Origin: Strongylocentrotus purpuratus
Taxonomy: Eukaryota > Echinodermata > Echinoidea > Camarodonta > Strongylocentrotidae
Direction: 5' to 3'
DNA: 64,000 nt
Assembly (NCBI RefSeq): GCF_000002235.5
Contig: NW_022145542.1
Location: 372,001 to 436,000 of the forward strand
Shown: one piece after another, positions 28,847 to 40,027 of the stretch
How the letters are laid out: the number at the start of each line of letters is the position of its first letter
How positions within the stretch are numbered: position 1 is the first letter of the stretch
Translations under genes and position numbers: made by a program
Notes under the pieces: model-generated
The model's input: the letters and a program-made list of their open reading frames with translations, nothing else
Told to the model about the DNA's origin: nothing
The model's database searches: none

Positions 28847-29426
28847 TATCTCATTTGTTTAATCTTTGTTCATAAGTTTTTTTACTTGACTGCCTAGAAA
28901 GCATGTGTTTGCTTGTAAGTAAGCAACAAGAGGACTTTATATATAAATATTTCGAAAATCAGAATAAATGCTGTATACTCTGTTGCTATGTCAGACAAGC
29001 CTTGCGATAAGCTCAAGGATTGTGACTAGAACATAGGTTTACAGGCATGCAAAAATTTCATGACATTTATTAATTGGTCTGTTAGTTGGTAGTTGCTAAT
29101 TAATGAAATACCCGTAAGCACTTTTGCAACGTAGTCAAATTTAAAATTGTGAGCGAAATCTTGTAAATCTCCTATTAAATATGTAGTATTTCTGTGGCTG
29201 AAATCCAAGATGTGTCTTATTTCTGCGATGTTGTCCAAGGATCTCCTATCTTCAGATTGTGTAAGACAACTAAAGATCAAGAAGTACAAATTCAGTTTGG
29301 AATATTACTAAACAGGCATATCGGTCAATCCAGGCAACTAGATAAGACGGTGTGTGCTTCAAAACTTTTTGTTGAGATATATCGTCACCCTTTAAACAAG
29401 GCTTCACATTATTTCATCTTTTTCAG

Positions 29427-29500
29427 ACGGAGATGAAGAAGATCCTAGGTTAAAGGTCAGAGAGACGTTTTACCCGGCTATCTCCCATGTCAAATCAAAG
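29427..29500 (+). other. Host-gene exon, unrecognised
   Basis: Acceptor CTTTTTCAG and donor AAAG/GTATGT. One frame reads GDEEDPRLKVRETFYPAISH without a stop, but it matches no CHD segment I know. Possibly another decayed coding exon. Confidence 0.5.
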
Positions 29501-29638
29501 GTATGTATTGTACTCTGCAAATTGGTCATAGGCTTACTTAGTACTTTTTCTGAGATGCCGTGGAAATGTGATTTCTCATCACAAAATTACCAGTGAAGCA
29601 TAGGTTTGTAGAGGAACTCGTTTAAAACTTGGAGAAGC

Positions 29639-29755
29639 TGGTCAGATCTTGTGGTGATGATTTAACTTTTTTCCCCATCTTATCGATATATGCTGATAAC
29701 CATCTTACATGCTTCATGCATTAAGCCAGTACAAATCTGAACGAGTTTCTGACCA
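29639..29755 (+). ncRNA. C/D-box snoRNA, family snoF copy 3
   Basis: C box GTGATGA at 29654-29660, D' CTGA at 29693-29696, D CTGA at 29737-29740, outer stem TGGTCAG/CTGACCA. The stem and the spacer after D' differ from copies 1-2, but D' guide CTTATCGATATATG and D guide AAGCCAGTACAAAT are kept, so the guides are what is selected. Confidence 0.8.
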
Positions 29756-30434
29756 CCTTAGTTCTTCAATGACATTGTTGATGATTTCGAGTGTAGCAGG
29801 GTGCTAGAGCTACACAAGTACATATATTCTCACATCAGTTGCGACAAAACCTGGCTGACGGGCAATCAATGTACCATTAAGAATGATGTTTTTCCGTTAA
29901 GAAGCTAAATTAATCAGCCTTTTCTCTTCAAAACTTTGATGTACTCATTTGACTTGAAATATATGAGGATCGGTAGAATATAATGCCAACCTTCACTTAT
30001 TATTTTTTTTAATTAAAAAAAAAAAAATTACATGCATTAGCATGATCCCTATCTCACAGCTTTGTAAAATTTCATATATGCAAAATAATGAACCACAGGT
30101 AATTTCTTTTGTTTGTTTTGACTTCATAGTGATTGTGAAATACGTTCAACTCTCATGCTTTGGCTTTAGCACTATATGTTAACTCTTTGCCCACAAGAGC
30201 AGGATTCTTCCTGTAAGAAGTTTATGGGAATAAGATAATTCAGTGGTCCATGGGTCAATAATCTTCTCCCTTGCAACCCATGGTCTTTATTAAAATCATA
30301 AAGGGATACATACAATTCGAAGTTTGATAAACACTGAAGGGATAAAACAATGAGACAAATGTTACTCCATTTTCTTTGTAAAAGTACAACAGGCAACTAT
30401 TTCAACAAGTTTTTCTTTTCTTTGTACCTCATAG

Positions 30435-30512
30435 AACGCCCTTGGCATTTGGAATATTGGTCTGGAGTGGTGCATGAGCAATGATACTGAAATGATGCAG
30501 AATATATTTGAG
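30435..30512 (+). other. Host-gene exon, unrecognised
   Basis: Acceptor CCTCATAG, donor TTGAG/GTGAGA. One frame reads ALGIWNIGLEWCMSNDTEMM; no homologue recognised. Followed by snoH1 in the next intron. Confidence 0.5.
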
Positions 30513-30633
30513 GTGAGATATGTGGTTGCTTTTGCGTGATATTTTATCCCTAATCCCCCCCCCCCTCCTCTGCATTAAAAGCTTATCCACAATAATGTGT
30601 TTTGCAAGGCTGAGAAGCATGTATCTGACCTAA

Positions 30634-30732
30634 TAGTTTCCAAGAGAATGATGTATAACTCCTTGGGGTTGAAGAGGAATCAATGATTCCTATGAATTCA
30701 CCCTAGCTAGATAGTATCTGACTCTGAAACTA
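30634..30732 (+). ncRNA. C/D-box snoRNA, family snoH copy 1
   Basis: C box ATGATGT at 30648-30654, D box CTGA at 30718-30721, closing stem TAGTTTC..AGAG/CTCT.GAAACTA. D guide GCTAGATAGTA pairs with 28S TACTATCTAGC (invertebrate form of CTACTATCCAGCGAAACC), predicting methylation of the second U of TACTAT. A second block ACTCCTTGG before a D'-like TTGA matches 28S CCAAGGAGT, next to the snoA site. Confidence 0.8.
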
Positions 30733-30814
30733 TCCACAAATCATTTTAATTAAATAATGGACTTGTTGAAACTCTGATAGTTAGTTTAACCTGTTTCTCT
30801 CTTCTTTCTTACAG

Positions 30815-30881
30815 GGTATATTACTCCTCGCTGTGATTTCTCTAAATGGAGAAGTGGCTTCAAGAATGTAGCTGGAACCAG
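30815..30881 (+). other. Host-gene exon, unrecognised
   Basis: Acceptor TTTCTTACAG, donor CCAG/GTATG; 67 nt with stops in the frame continued from the previous exon. Non-coding. Confidence 0.5.
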
Positions 30882-30988
30882 GTATGTTTTCTTTGAATAT
30901 TCTTGAAGAAAGAAAAATGGACCAATACAGAATGTATTCTTATCTTTCCTAGTTGATGGTAGATTGCAAGAATGAAGCATGAGCTGAA

Positions 30989-31088
30989 AGTTTTCAAGGA
31001 ATGATGTATACAAACGTGGGGTTCGAAGAGGAATTCATGATTCCTGTGAAATTCACCCTCTTGCTAGATAGTATCTGACCTGAAAACT
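30989..31088 (+). ncRNA. C/D-box snoRNA, family snoH copy 2
   Basis: C box ATGATGT at 31001-31007, D box CTGA at 31075-31078, stem AGTTTTC.AGG/CCT.GAAAACT. Both sides of the stem differ from copy 1 but still pair (compensatory changes). D guide GCTAGATAGTA unchanged. Ends 76 nt before the acceptor. Confidence 0.82.
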
Positions 31089-31164
31089 ATCCAGAAGAAA
31101 TCATTGAAGTAAATTGAAAGTCTGAGATCGTATATTATGAAACTCTTTGTTTTTCTTATTACAG

Positions 31165-31239
31165 GTCAATACTGCTCTGAGTGATATTGGAATGGAGAAG
31201 AGTCCACAAGAATTCGGGAAAGGACTTGAATGAAACCAG
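31165..31239 (+). other. Host-gene exon, unrecognised
   Basis: Acceptor TTATTACAG, donor CCAG/GTATG; 75 nt with no open reading across the junction. Confidence 0.5.
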
Positions 31240-31303
31240 GTATGCTTTCTCTCCTGTATATCACTGCTCCGGATATTTTTGAACCGGTACTACAACAAAG
31301 AGA

Positions 31304-31517
31304 CACTATGAATATGACTGACAAAGAAAGCGGACAAAATATACAGTTCCTCAGGTAGATAAAGGAACATCCCTTCACTGCTATTATGTAAAAAGGTGAA
31401 TATGCATGCGACACCTGTTGTACACATTTTTACATAATAGCAGTGAAGGGATGTTCCTTTATCTACCTGAGGAACTGTATATTTTGTCCGCTTTCTTTGT
31501 CAGTCATATTCATAGTG
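31304..31517. repeat. Perfect 91-bp inverted repeat with 32-nt loop
   Basis: Arms 31304-31394 and 31427-31517 are exact reverse complements over 91 bp (ends CACTATGAATATGAC and GTCATATTCATAGTG). No target duplication is obvious. In the host transcript this would form a 91-bp perfect duplex just upstream of snoH3. Confidence 0.95.
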
Positions 31518-31626
31518 AGAGTTGATTACTGATGGTGGGAAGGGGAAGGGTTGCTTTCATTATGATCATGTCTTCATGTGTCCTAATATAAACAGTAGAC
31601 TGCAAGATTTTGATTTCTGAGTTTAC

Positions 31627-31723
31627 AGTTTCCAACAAAATGATGTATACCACCTTGGGGTTGAAGAGGAATCGATGCTTCCTATGAATTCACCCTAGCT
31701 AGATAGTATCTGACTTGGAAACT
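31627..31723 (+). ncRNA. C/D-box snoRNA, family snoH copy 3
   Basis: C box ATGATGT at 31640-31646, D box CTGA at 31710-31713, stem AGTTTCC/GGAAACT. D guide GCTAGATAGTA unchanged; D'-side ACCTTGGGGTTGA slightly altered. Confidence 0.81.
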
Positions 31724-32067
31724 AATCACAAACCAAATGATACTAAATTTTATTTTTATTTTTCAAACTTAGTTACATGTATATGTGAAATATTTCTGGA
31801 TATCTTCTAATGGATTATCTTGTATAAAAAGTGAATCCGTTTTTTTCTCATTCAGTGTTCCAAGCCAACTTGGATGTAAAGAATGCCTAATTTTAATAAC
31901 TAAGCCATAACTGAAATAAGTTACTTCTATACATGTGTACAGTAAGAGACCTTCATTGGTGTTTTTACTGCTTGACAGAATCAAAGGTTCCCATAACAAT
32001 GAAAATATATTGACAATTATTTTGTTCTTTCTCTCTCTCTCTCTCTTTCATTTTCGTCTTTTCATAG

Positions 32068-33175
32068 ATTGGTGATGTAAACAGAGATATGGAGACATGG
32101 TTATCATCGTTTGCATTGCTGGCCGTAGGATAGAGTGACTGTTTACCTGATGCCCTTTATTGCCATTTTTCAAATATAATACTTCTGTTTCTGTAAAGTG
32201 CCTCATATACATTATGGATTATTATGGCACAATCCAAAGTAGTATTAGTAGTATATTTTCAGTAGTATAATCCCTGTAACATTTGACCAGATAAATAAGC
32301 GAGTTCGTAATTAGGATTTGCGCATGGGCAGATGAAGGTCATTCGGACCCAAATTGTAAAACCATTGAGACGAATACTGGATCGTGCTCATGAAAGTTAT
32401 GTAATCAGTATTCATTTATGCACCAACAGTACATTTATCTGATACACAGGTGGAAGTATTCTTCTCAAGAGGCAAACAAAAGGTATTCATGAAGCACCTC
32501 CATCACTTTGGCAGTGATTATTCTAAAATGCACAGGTGGGAAGTATCCATTGTGTCTAAGATCTGTGGATATTTTGGGGTCATGCGGTCCAGAGCTATTT
32601 ACGAACTCTCTTATTCAATGTGCCTAATAAAACAATTATGTATCTGCTGATGTCCAAATGAGATAAAGCCATGGCATGCATATTTCTATTTTGCCTGCTC
32701 CTTTATTTCATTATGAAACAATCTTTGAAAAGTTAAATTGTACTTGTGAAGGGGCTTTTTTTGTTTAAATAGAAATTAGTAGTTTTGTAACTAATTTCGC
32801 TACAGAAAGATGGCACATCATATACATGTAAAAAGGTTGAATGATGTCGGTAAAAATGTTATAAACCCTAACTAGGTGGGTAGAATTGATCTTTTGAGTA
32901 ATGGGACATCCAATGTCAAACTCATGCTATACAAAAATACCATTATTCTAAAATTTAAGGTAAAATATCACAGGACCTTGAAAGTATTTAAAATTGTCAG
33001 AAAATATCTTGTTACTGCGATAACTTTAAGAGCATTAAAACAATTCAAACCAAACTTAATGGATTAAAAGTATTGTAAAACGTGTATTTTGTCAATGTGT
33101 ATGTTCATCTTGATGTTACTGTTAATTTTATGATTATATGATTGAAAATAAATGTATATAAAACATATTGCTTTA
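32068..33175 (+). other. Terminal exon/3' region of the snoRNA host gene
   Basis: Acceptor TTTTCATAG after a CT-rich tract, then no further donor of note. AATAAA signals at 32626-32631 (inside a MITE) and 33147-33152 are candidate ends. Short frames only. Confidence 0.45.
32299..32612. mobile_element. MITE family P2, copy 1
   Basis: About 314 bp matching 60726-61045: shared GATGAAGGTCATT / GATAAAGGTCATT, CTCATGAAAGTTATGTAAT, GATACACAGGTGGAA, GCACCTCCATC. Ends GAGTTCGTAATTAG and ATTTACGAACTC are inverted repeats. Confidence 0.75.
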
Positions 33176-33366
33176 ATTTCTACCTTTTTTCTAAAAGAGT
33201 GTAATGGAGAGAAATGTTATTTTGAAGAAAGGGATGTGAATATGAGAGTGGCCATGGACAGAAAATGTCATTAATTCCATCTATCATAATGTCAATGAAG
33301 GAATTTCAAATGACTTTATCGGGGGAGGGAGGCATGTTTCAAAATTTTCTTTTGGGAAAAAGTATA

Positions 33367-33873
33367 TTGTCGGTGGGATGACAAAACCTCGTATCTCAAA
33401 AATCATGAATTTTCAGGAAAGCGAAAAAACTTTCCTGTCTCAACAAATTTAGTGCTGTGACACCGTCCTTTCTTTTTAAAACTGGAATATTTATACAATT
33501 TTTAATGTCATTGTTGAAATATAGTAAAATAATTGTTTTTATATTTGAAAGTGAGTTACAAGGTTTTTGCGTTTATCTACATCGAGATACGAGCTCTTAG
33601 TTTTTATTCAAATTGAGATACAAGTTTTTACTTCCAACTCTGAACGAGTTACGAGGATTTGGTTGAATAAGTTGCGAGGATTTGAATACACTAACTTTGG
33701 TACTGTTAGGCCGTTTAGTTTAAGGGTGTTTGTGTGGAATTTGTGAAAAAAAACCGAGAAGGAGGCGTTCCATGGATTTATCAGGTGGTGTCGTAGGCCA
33801 TTAGGTACAAAATTATGCAAAAAAATCAAAATCTCAAAAATTGAGATACAAGGTTTTGTCACCCCACCAACAA
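33367..33873. mobile_element. MITE with TTG(T/C)YGGTGGG ends and TA duplication
   Basis: Inverted ends TTGTCGGTGGGATGACAAAA and TTTTGTCACCCCACCAACAA flanked by TA on both sides, as in Tc1/mariner-type insertions. The interior repeats GAGATACGAG/GAGTTACGAG motifs. No coding capacity. Confidence 0.75.
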
Positions 33874-34375
33874 TATTTACAATTTTTCAAGTACAGAACA
33901 CAATGGAGAATACTTTGATTGATCCTTTATAATATTTTATGATGTAACATTCTATTGATAACAAATATTGACTGATAATAATAAATAAACAGTAAAAAAT
34001 ATAAAATTGTTTTATTACCAGAACTAAATGCCAAGTACATGTATAGAGAAGAAGTGGGTGAATTATGTATAAGGAGGAATGTCCAGTGAATGTGCAAGAT
34101 GCTGAAGAATAGAACGAGAGATGATGTGAGGAGTTAAAAAAGTCACAGCTTGAAAAGGGTGATGGGGGGAGGGGGAGAAATATAGAATGTAAAACATGAA
34201 TTGAGCAATTACAAGGAGCTGTACATAGTTGGGAGTATTGAAATTGAGATGATTATGATGATGGAAAAACCTTTATAGTAGCAGGGTACATAGGACATTA
34301 GAATATAGCAAAGAGAATGTTTTCTTCTGATAAGTAACATTCTTTTTCTTTATATTGTTTTTATTATCTTTTCAG

Positions 34376-34411
34376 TGAATATAATACAAAATGTAGGGGG
34401 GGGGGGGGATG
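34376..34411. repeat. G-run
   Basis: GTAGG followed by a 12-13 G homopolymer. Low complexity. Confidence 0.85.
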
Positions 34412-34599
34412 GTACGACAGAAACAACATATGTTAGTTCATTTTCCATCACATGAGAAATGTAACTATAATTATAACTATCCTACCTTGAAAGTTTTAAT
34501 ACCCCTTCCCCCTCTAAATAATTTTATTACATTTATTTTTTAAAGGCCTATATGCCTATATTTAAGTCGTAAGAACAGATCATCGATGATGATGACAGT

Positions 34600-34925
34600 A
34601 TTTATAATGGTATAATAGTAGTACATGTAGTAGTAATAATAAAAATGATAAATATTACTACTACTTCTTATGTACTACTGTTGCTACTACTATACTACTA
34701 CTACTACTACTACTTCTATGTACTAGGTAATACACAACTTATAATGGTAATAATGATAATGATTATAATAATGATGATAATAATAATTATCATATTAATG
34801 AGAAGAAGGAAAAAAATGATTATGATGTTGATGATAATAAGATGAAGGAGGAGGAGCAGGAGGAGGATGATGATGGTGGTGGTGATGTGCATAATGATGA
34901 TATTATGATGATGATGATGGTATAC
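34600..34925. repeat. Trinucleotide-rich low-complexity block (TAC, TAA, GAT)
   Basis: Runs of TACTAC, ATAATA and GATGAT interleave for about 320 bp. Apparent Tyr/Ile/Met-rich frames on both strands are by-products. Confidence 0.9.
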
Positions 34926-35079
34926 AAACAAAGAACAAAGAAACAAGCTAAAAAGAGTTGTTTAATTGAATAGAGTCCTTTACATCACGGATTCTTGTTT
35001 CTATTGTTTTGCTTCTTAGTTTGTTGTATACTGTCTGGGATACACCGGAGTTTTTTTTCTTATTTTTTTTCTTCACATC

Positions 35080-35236
35080 AGCAATTATACTCATCATCAT
35101 GCAGCGATCGAGCTAGTTCAGTTCTTCTCGGCGAACCGACGTTGTCTACTTGCCAATTGATATCCGAAGAAGCAGAAGTTGCAATCAGACTCTTTGAGTT
35201 TTGAGCAGAATATAACATTTCGTCTTGTCATTTTTG
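35080..35236 (+). other. Possible 5' non-coding exon of the aminopeptidase gene
   Basis: A locally GC-richer stretch (GCGATCGAGC, CGGCGAACCGACG) is followed by donor-like TTTTG/GTATGTAT at 35237. The aminopeptidase coding exon at 42111 has an upstream acceptor and so needs a 5' UTR exon somewhere upstream. The link is speculative. Confidence 0.2.
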
Positions 35237-36257
35237 GTATGTATATTATACCTGCTAATTATTAGACGAAAATATGAATATAAAAATTGACTGTTTAGCT
35301 TTGAGCCCTGGCTAGCATCAACGTTGTACGTGGAGGATTAGGCCAGGCCAGGCCAGGTCAGCGGGCAAGTCGGTGCCAGCACCTTTGCCTCGCCTCCTCG
35401 CCTGGCTAGCGAGCACTTTCTGAAGCTGTTCTGTTGTATCACGATCGACCAGCTCTGGCTGAGATGCATGTTGTTGGTGGTTGTAATATTTTAGCGTCTA
35501 TGTATGGCAGTCCGTCAGTTTTGAATATTCTCATAAACTATTTTTTTCCTTCTAAATACAAACTTTATATGATATAATTATGAACATTAATTAACTTTTC
35601 TCTTTTATCATGTTTACTAGACTAGACCCTATTATAATTTATTTTTTGCCATTTCTGATTGATCATTGCCATTCATTGGCATTCCAATGTCTCTGCACTA
35701 GACCCTAGCTCTGTATTAAAAAAAAAAATTATACCGGTAGTCTTTACTAAACTATAGACCCTATACCGTATATAAATTTATGGTATATTATGCAAGGTTA
35801 CCAAATCAAGTGATAGACTTCTACCCGCATATATATACCAGTACCAGTATTTCTATGGAGCTTGCATGAATGTGTGATCACGATCGAAGGTGCAGTGCCA
35901 GTGATGCGATGCAAGGGTCAAGCCCAATTAAGTCTGTGCCACTGTGGTAGATAATAGGCTAGATCTACACAATCATGATATAGACAGGTTTCAAGTGCAG
36001 TAACACCCTTTTCAGAAATAACAAGTTACATATCGCCCCAATTCAATCTCAAATTCATCACAGAATATTGATCACAGTGGATTCACGAGCCTCAGCATGC
36101 TGCACTAGATCTATCTAGCCACAACAGTGTTTAGTGGATTTGACATGATGCATCCTGGAAAAAGTCAACATCATATCAGCTGTGGCTAGGCTTTGATGTG
36201 CCCTAGCTAGGAGGAGATAAGGGGTATTGATCAGAGTATTTGGTCTGTAGCTAGGGC

Positions 36258-36466
36258 GCAGGTCCGAGAATGAGGATCGTCCGCATAAACAAGAATATTC
36301 TTGTATACGCGGACAAAGTGCGTCCTAAAAAATATTCTTCTGCGGGTTTGGGGTTCCCAATCTGCACCCTGGCGATGCGAAAAACAGACTTATTTTTGCG
36401 GACGAATCTGTCCGCGTTTATGAAGACAATCCTCACTTGTGGGGACGATCCTTATTCTCGGCCCAT
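36258..36466. mobile_element. Small TIR element (about 210 bp)
   Basis: Inverted ends GTCCGAGAATGAGGATCGTCC with one or two mismatches to GGACGATCCTTATTCTCGGCC. Further internal inverted motifs (CCGCATAAACAAGAATATTC; GTCCGCGTTTATGAAGACAA). Opposite-strand frames here mirror each other because of the palindrome. Confidence 0.75.
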
Positions 36467-37936
36467 CCTACTGTTGGTGGGGAAGATTTAAATAGCTTAA
36501 CCAGGGTTTTAAAAAATGGGGTCTTATCGACCCTTCTCAATATTTTGGCCTCTGTGTTGGGAAAACTGACCATAGAATTATAGTCACTCTTGGTCAAATA
36601 ATTTTTCAAATCGTTATTAGGTTTATCAGCAAAGGAGATTTTATGGGCCTTTTCTCCAATTTATATACAATTGTGACCTGATGCTAGATAAAGTGGTCAA
36701 ACTGACTGCCATCAACAACAATAATGGTAATTTCTGTCACTTTTTGGTCAAAAATGGCCTTTGTATTAATTTTTTTTTTAAAATCAAGCTATATAATCTG
36801 TCATAATTAATTGATGGGTGGGTTTTGAAATCTGAATTCACTGACAAATTTGCCCTGATATCGGAATAATTTATCTCGTTAAATAAATTTACACAAATAG
36901 GACCCCTTTGGTCATATCGATTGGTGGCTAGCGGTTTGCTGTGCTGCAAAGGTCGAAAGATATCAATTTAAGAGCCAAAAATTTGGCCGCGGTCTACCGA
37001 TGGGGGCGCTTTAAATTGTGAATCCAACTTGTCAAGTGCCTTGTACATGTACACACCTATGGCCCGTTATTTGTTGCAAACAATAACAAAAAATAACACC
37101 TTTAATATACTGTATGTTCAAAAATTATTTCTGTAATCAGAACACTAGATAAGATATAAAACAATGTACACTGTATGCGGGCACCTTGTTGCAAAAATAT
37201 GGGGGTATTTAGGCACTTTGCTGCCAGAGATCATTCTGTTTCTAAATACTGTGAGTGAGGAAGAAATAAACTTTTTATCTTTAAAATGCTATTTCCTTGT
37301 GAAATTACATACTCTAGCAGCTTCTAATATTGGGTGTTTCACAAAATAGATGTTCTTCCAAAAAAATAAATTTGTTTTTAACTAAATTTCTCTCGCGGCA
37401 CCACTAGATATCTCTTGCGGCACTGCGAGATTTCAAATAAAAATTACATTTTCACCATGCTGGTGCGCTTCATATTATTGAGATATGGTACTGTGTACAA
37501 ACTTGGATCATGCACAAATAATTCACACTACCATTGTACATCATGAACAATTGCAAAATAGCAATCAATAATTTGCCAACTTTACTTTTTGTTACGTTGC
37601 CCAGGTGTTATCTAAAGAGAATTATGCTCCCTCGTTCAATAGCTGAAAGGATTTTCCACCACATTCCCAGACAGACCCAAACTTGAGATAGCAGTGTAGG
37701 CATTTAATTTGAAACAACCATCTAAAGAGAGACATTTGAAGTCTTGAAGATATATCTAAAAACTTGACTGCAAATTAATGATTGCATTTTCCAGTAGAGC
37801 TGGTAAGAAAGGAATGAAGTTATTAGATAGGTTTAGACCCGAGTCTACTCCTAATATAGAAATACATGGATCTGTACACTGTACAGTACATTCATTGCTA
37901 CTGCACTTGAATACATGAGGGCCGATATAGACTGCA

Positions 37937-38071
37937 GGGCAGCGTTTCACGAAACCGTCATAAGTACAAGTTCACCGACATCCCATTGAAACGCGTGTTA
38001 AAGTTAATACACGCATTTCAATGGGATGGCAGTGAACTTGTAGTTTATGACGGTTTCGTGAGACGCTGCCC
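37937..38071. mobile_element. Palindromic MITE, GGGCAGCGT(T/C)TCACG ends
   Basis: 135 bp that folds almost entirely: GGGCAGCGTTTCACGAAACC against GGTTTCGTGAGACGCTGCCC, and CATCCCATTGAAA against TTTCAATGGGATG. Confidence 0.85.
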
Positions 38072-38151
38072 AGTTCATTCCTTCCCAGTGCATGTAGACA
38101 TTTTAAAGCACAATGGCTATCCGGTTGACTGACTTCACTTTTGTGTCCAGT

Positions 38152-38296
38152 GCCCTGTTTCATCAAACTTGATATCAATAACAAGTTATGATAACTGTTA
38201 TAAGCTACTGAAATCGTGGCATTTGATTGGCTGAGAGCAAAATTTGTCGTAGATATTTATCATTTGTTATTGATAACATGTTTTATGAAATAGGGC
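38152..38296. mobile_element. Palindromic MITE, GCCCT.TTTCAT ends
   Basis: 145 bp with ends GCCCTGTTTCATCAAAC and GTTTTATGAAATAGGGC, and inner ATATCAATAACAA against TTGTTATTGATAAC. A common MITE type in marine invertebrates. Confidence 0.8.
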
Positions 38297-38309
38297 CCAG
38301 GAACTATTC

Positions 38310-39530
38310 ATGAAGACAATGGAGGATCTGGATGAGCGAACTTGAAATGGTGGTTCAGTCAAAAAGACAAGCTGCAAAACTAGTGCTGTTTAAATAAGAT
38401 TTTTCAAAGTATGTGTAGCCAACAAAACAGACCCAAAATGAACTAGGATGATCCTGACTATACATCAAACGAACTATTATGGTATATATACATGTACAGG
38501 TACATATGTAGCTTTTAACCAAGAAGTGAAGTAGTAACAACTGAACAATTATGGAGCTCAGAGAGGGACTGCCTGTCAGGTGACTATAGATTAACATAAA
38601 ATTACAGTACTTTTTCATGTAGAAATATATGCTAAAATTGCCAAAATACATAAACAATTGCAGATTATAAAGAAACAAAAACCTGTACAGGATGCCAAAA
38701 AATGTTTTGTTATTTTTTAGTCTTGACAAATGATTTAAATAAGAAGTTGCTGTATGACCCATGTCAACTGAAGATGATTTGTAATTTTGTAGCTTTTACT
38801 TCCTAAATATACACTTTGGGATATTGTATAATCACAACAACATAGCTTTAATAACTGAAGATTACATTTAGCATTTCCTCTCTTTAATGCCTGCTGAACT
38901 GTGAATATGCTAACAGATGTAACAGTGAAAAAAAAAACTCATGATTCATGGTTGTGATTTATTATACCTTGAGTTTGCCAACAGTAAGTGTGTTTTTAAC
39001 ATATGTGTACAAGGCATTACGAGAGAGAAAAGATTGTCATGGCCTAGTATCCTGGATTATTGAGGTCTGTGTCATTGTGATTATGAATTGGGGGTATGCC
39101 ATATTCATCGAGCTCACGAGCTGTGTAGTTAAACAACATGAAGTTCATTAAAGGATTAAGGTATGATCAATTATTTATTTAAATTTACCATTTTAGCTGT
39201 GAAATTCCCCTGTGAAGTACATGTAGACACTTGTATTAATATTGTAACCAGCAATGATACATGTATACACATGTGTAAAAGTAAAACATCATTTTGTACA
39301 AGAATATACATATGATAACCTGTGCGGCTTGCCAATAAACTAAGCAGTTTGATAAATTACGTGGGAATGAATTGAAAACAATAAACTGCATGTTCATAGT
39401 TTGAGAAATTAAGTTACGTGTACAATGTATATAATAATTCAACATTTCAAAACAAAATTAAGTGAGGGATTACCTGTCCATTATCTATTTTTAACAGTCA
39501 TGCATGTATAAATTGTATAATTACAAATTA
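38310..39530. other. Intergenic DNA without recognised features
   Basis: AT-rich, no codon bias, no splice-bounded exon, no clear inverted-repeat element longer than about 20 bp. Confidence 0.5.
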
Positions 39531-39544
39531 TTTGTATACATTTA

Positions 39545-39910
39545 TACAATAATAATAATAATAATAATAATAATATTTAGCATTTATATAGCGCTTTATA
39601 CAATGTCTCCAAGCGCTTTACAAATATACTATTACCCCGGTCATCGGATTCAGTGCTTGCCTGCACACACTGTGTGCACAATCTCCACTCCCTGGGGAGC
39701 ATTCCAGCCAGGCATTACTTGATGCTCAAAGACTGTTTGACCAACAATAATGGTCGCATCCTAGCGGGTACCCGTTTAAAACCTGGGTGGAGAGTAGCAA
39801 ATGCAGGTTAATATCTTGCCAAAGGATATTAGTGCCGTTTCAGGATTCGAACCCTCGACCTTCACATCTCCAGTCAAGCACCTTAAACTACTCAACCACG
39901 ACACTCCCAC
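39545..39910 (-). mobile_element. tRNA-derived SINE, minus strand, with (ATT)n tail
   Basis: On the minus strand a tRNA head with B box GGTTCGAATCC (39843-39853) is followed by a body with CTGGGTGGAGAG, CCCTGGGGAGCATTCCAGCC and CCGATGACCGGGGTAAT on one or other strand, and ends in TATAAAGCGCTATATAAATG and an ATT run (39548-39575 on +). Same family as 51277-51622. Confidence 0.85.
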
Positions 39911-40027
39911 TCCAATGGGTTCCATACATTTGTTTCTCACAGGCAGTCACAGGGGGTTCATATTTAAAATATATCATGAATGTAACTTTCTCTCCCTCCC
40001 TGCTCCTCTCTGTCCCTCTGTCTTCAG

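Larger units (their letters stand above)
11640..33175 (+). ncRNA. Multi-snoRNA host gene, non-coding, partly derived from a decayed CHD6-9-type gene
   Basis: A chain of short exons with consensus splice sites separates introns that nearly all contain a C/D or H/ACA snoRNA. Predicted exons: first exon ending ~11818 (donor GTAAGTG); 12898-13040; 13519-13582; 14043-14191; 14579-14643; 15266-15414; 15777-15833; 16374-16448; ~17699-17757; 18377-18477; 19116-19191; 20007-20109; 21330-21403; 22218-22298; 25395-25588; 26345-26424; 27220-27338; 28139-28261; 29427-29500; 30435-30512; 30815-30881; 31165-31239; last exon from 32068, with AATAAA at 32626 or 33147. No long frame crosses the exons. Exons 20007-28261 include CHD helicase pieces with stops. 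The organisation is that of vertebrate GAS5/SNHG hosts: exons are mostly by-products and introns carry the product. Transcript start and possible alternative splicing cannot be seen from sequence. Boundaries are hand-placed. Confidence 0.8.
33900..36240. other. Intergenic DNA without recognised genes
   Basis: Apart from the simple repeats and the weak exon candidate, I see only AT-rich sequence with short tandem motifs (for example GGCCAGGCCAGG near 35341). No splice-bounded coding segment or RNA gene recognised. Confidence 0.5.

Noticed and set aside
34645-34946. Ile/Met/Tyr-rich frames on both strands
   Set aside because: Translations of trinucleotide repeats.
36251-36491. Overlapping frames MRIVFINADRF and MRIVRINKNIL
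   Set aside because: They mirror each other because the DNA is an inverted-repeat element.
37937-38296. CRISPR-like or tandem array
   Set aside because: The repeats are inverted, not direct with spacers; they are two separate MITEs in a eukaryotic genome.
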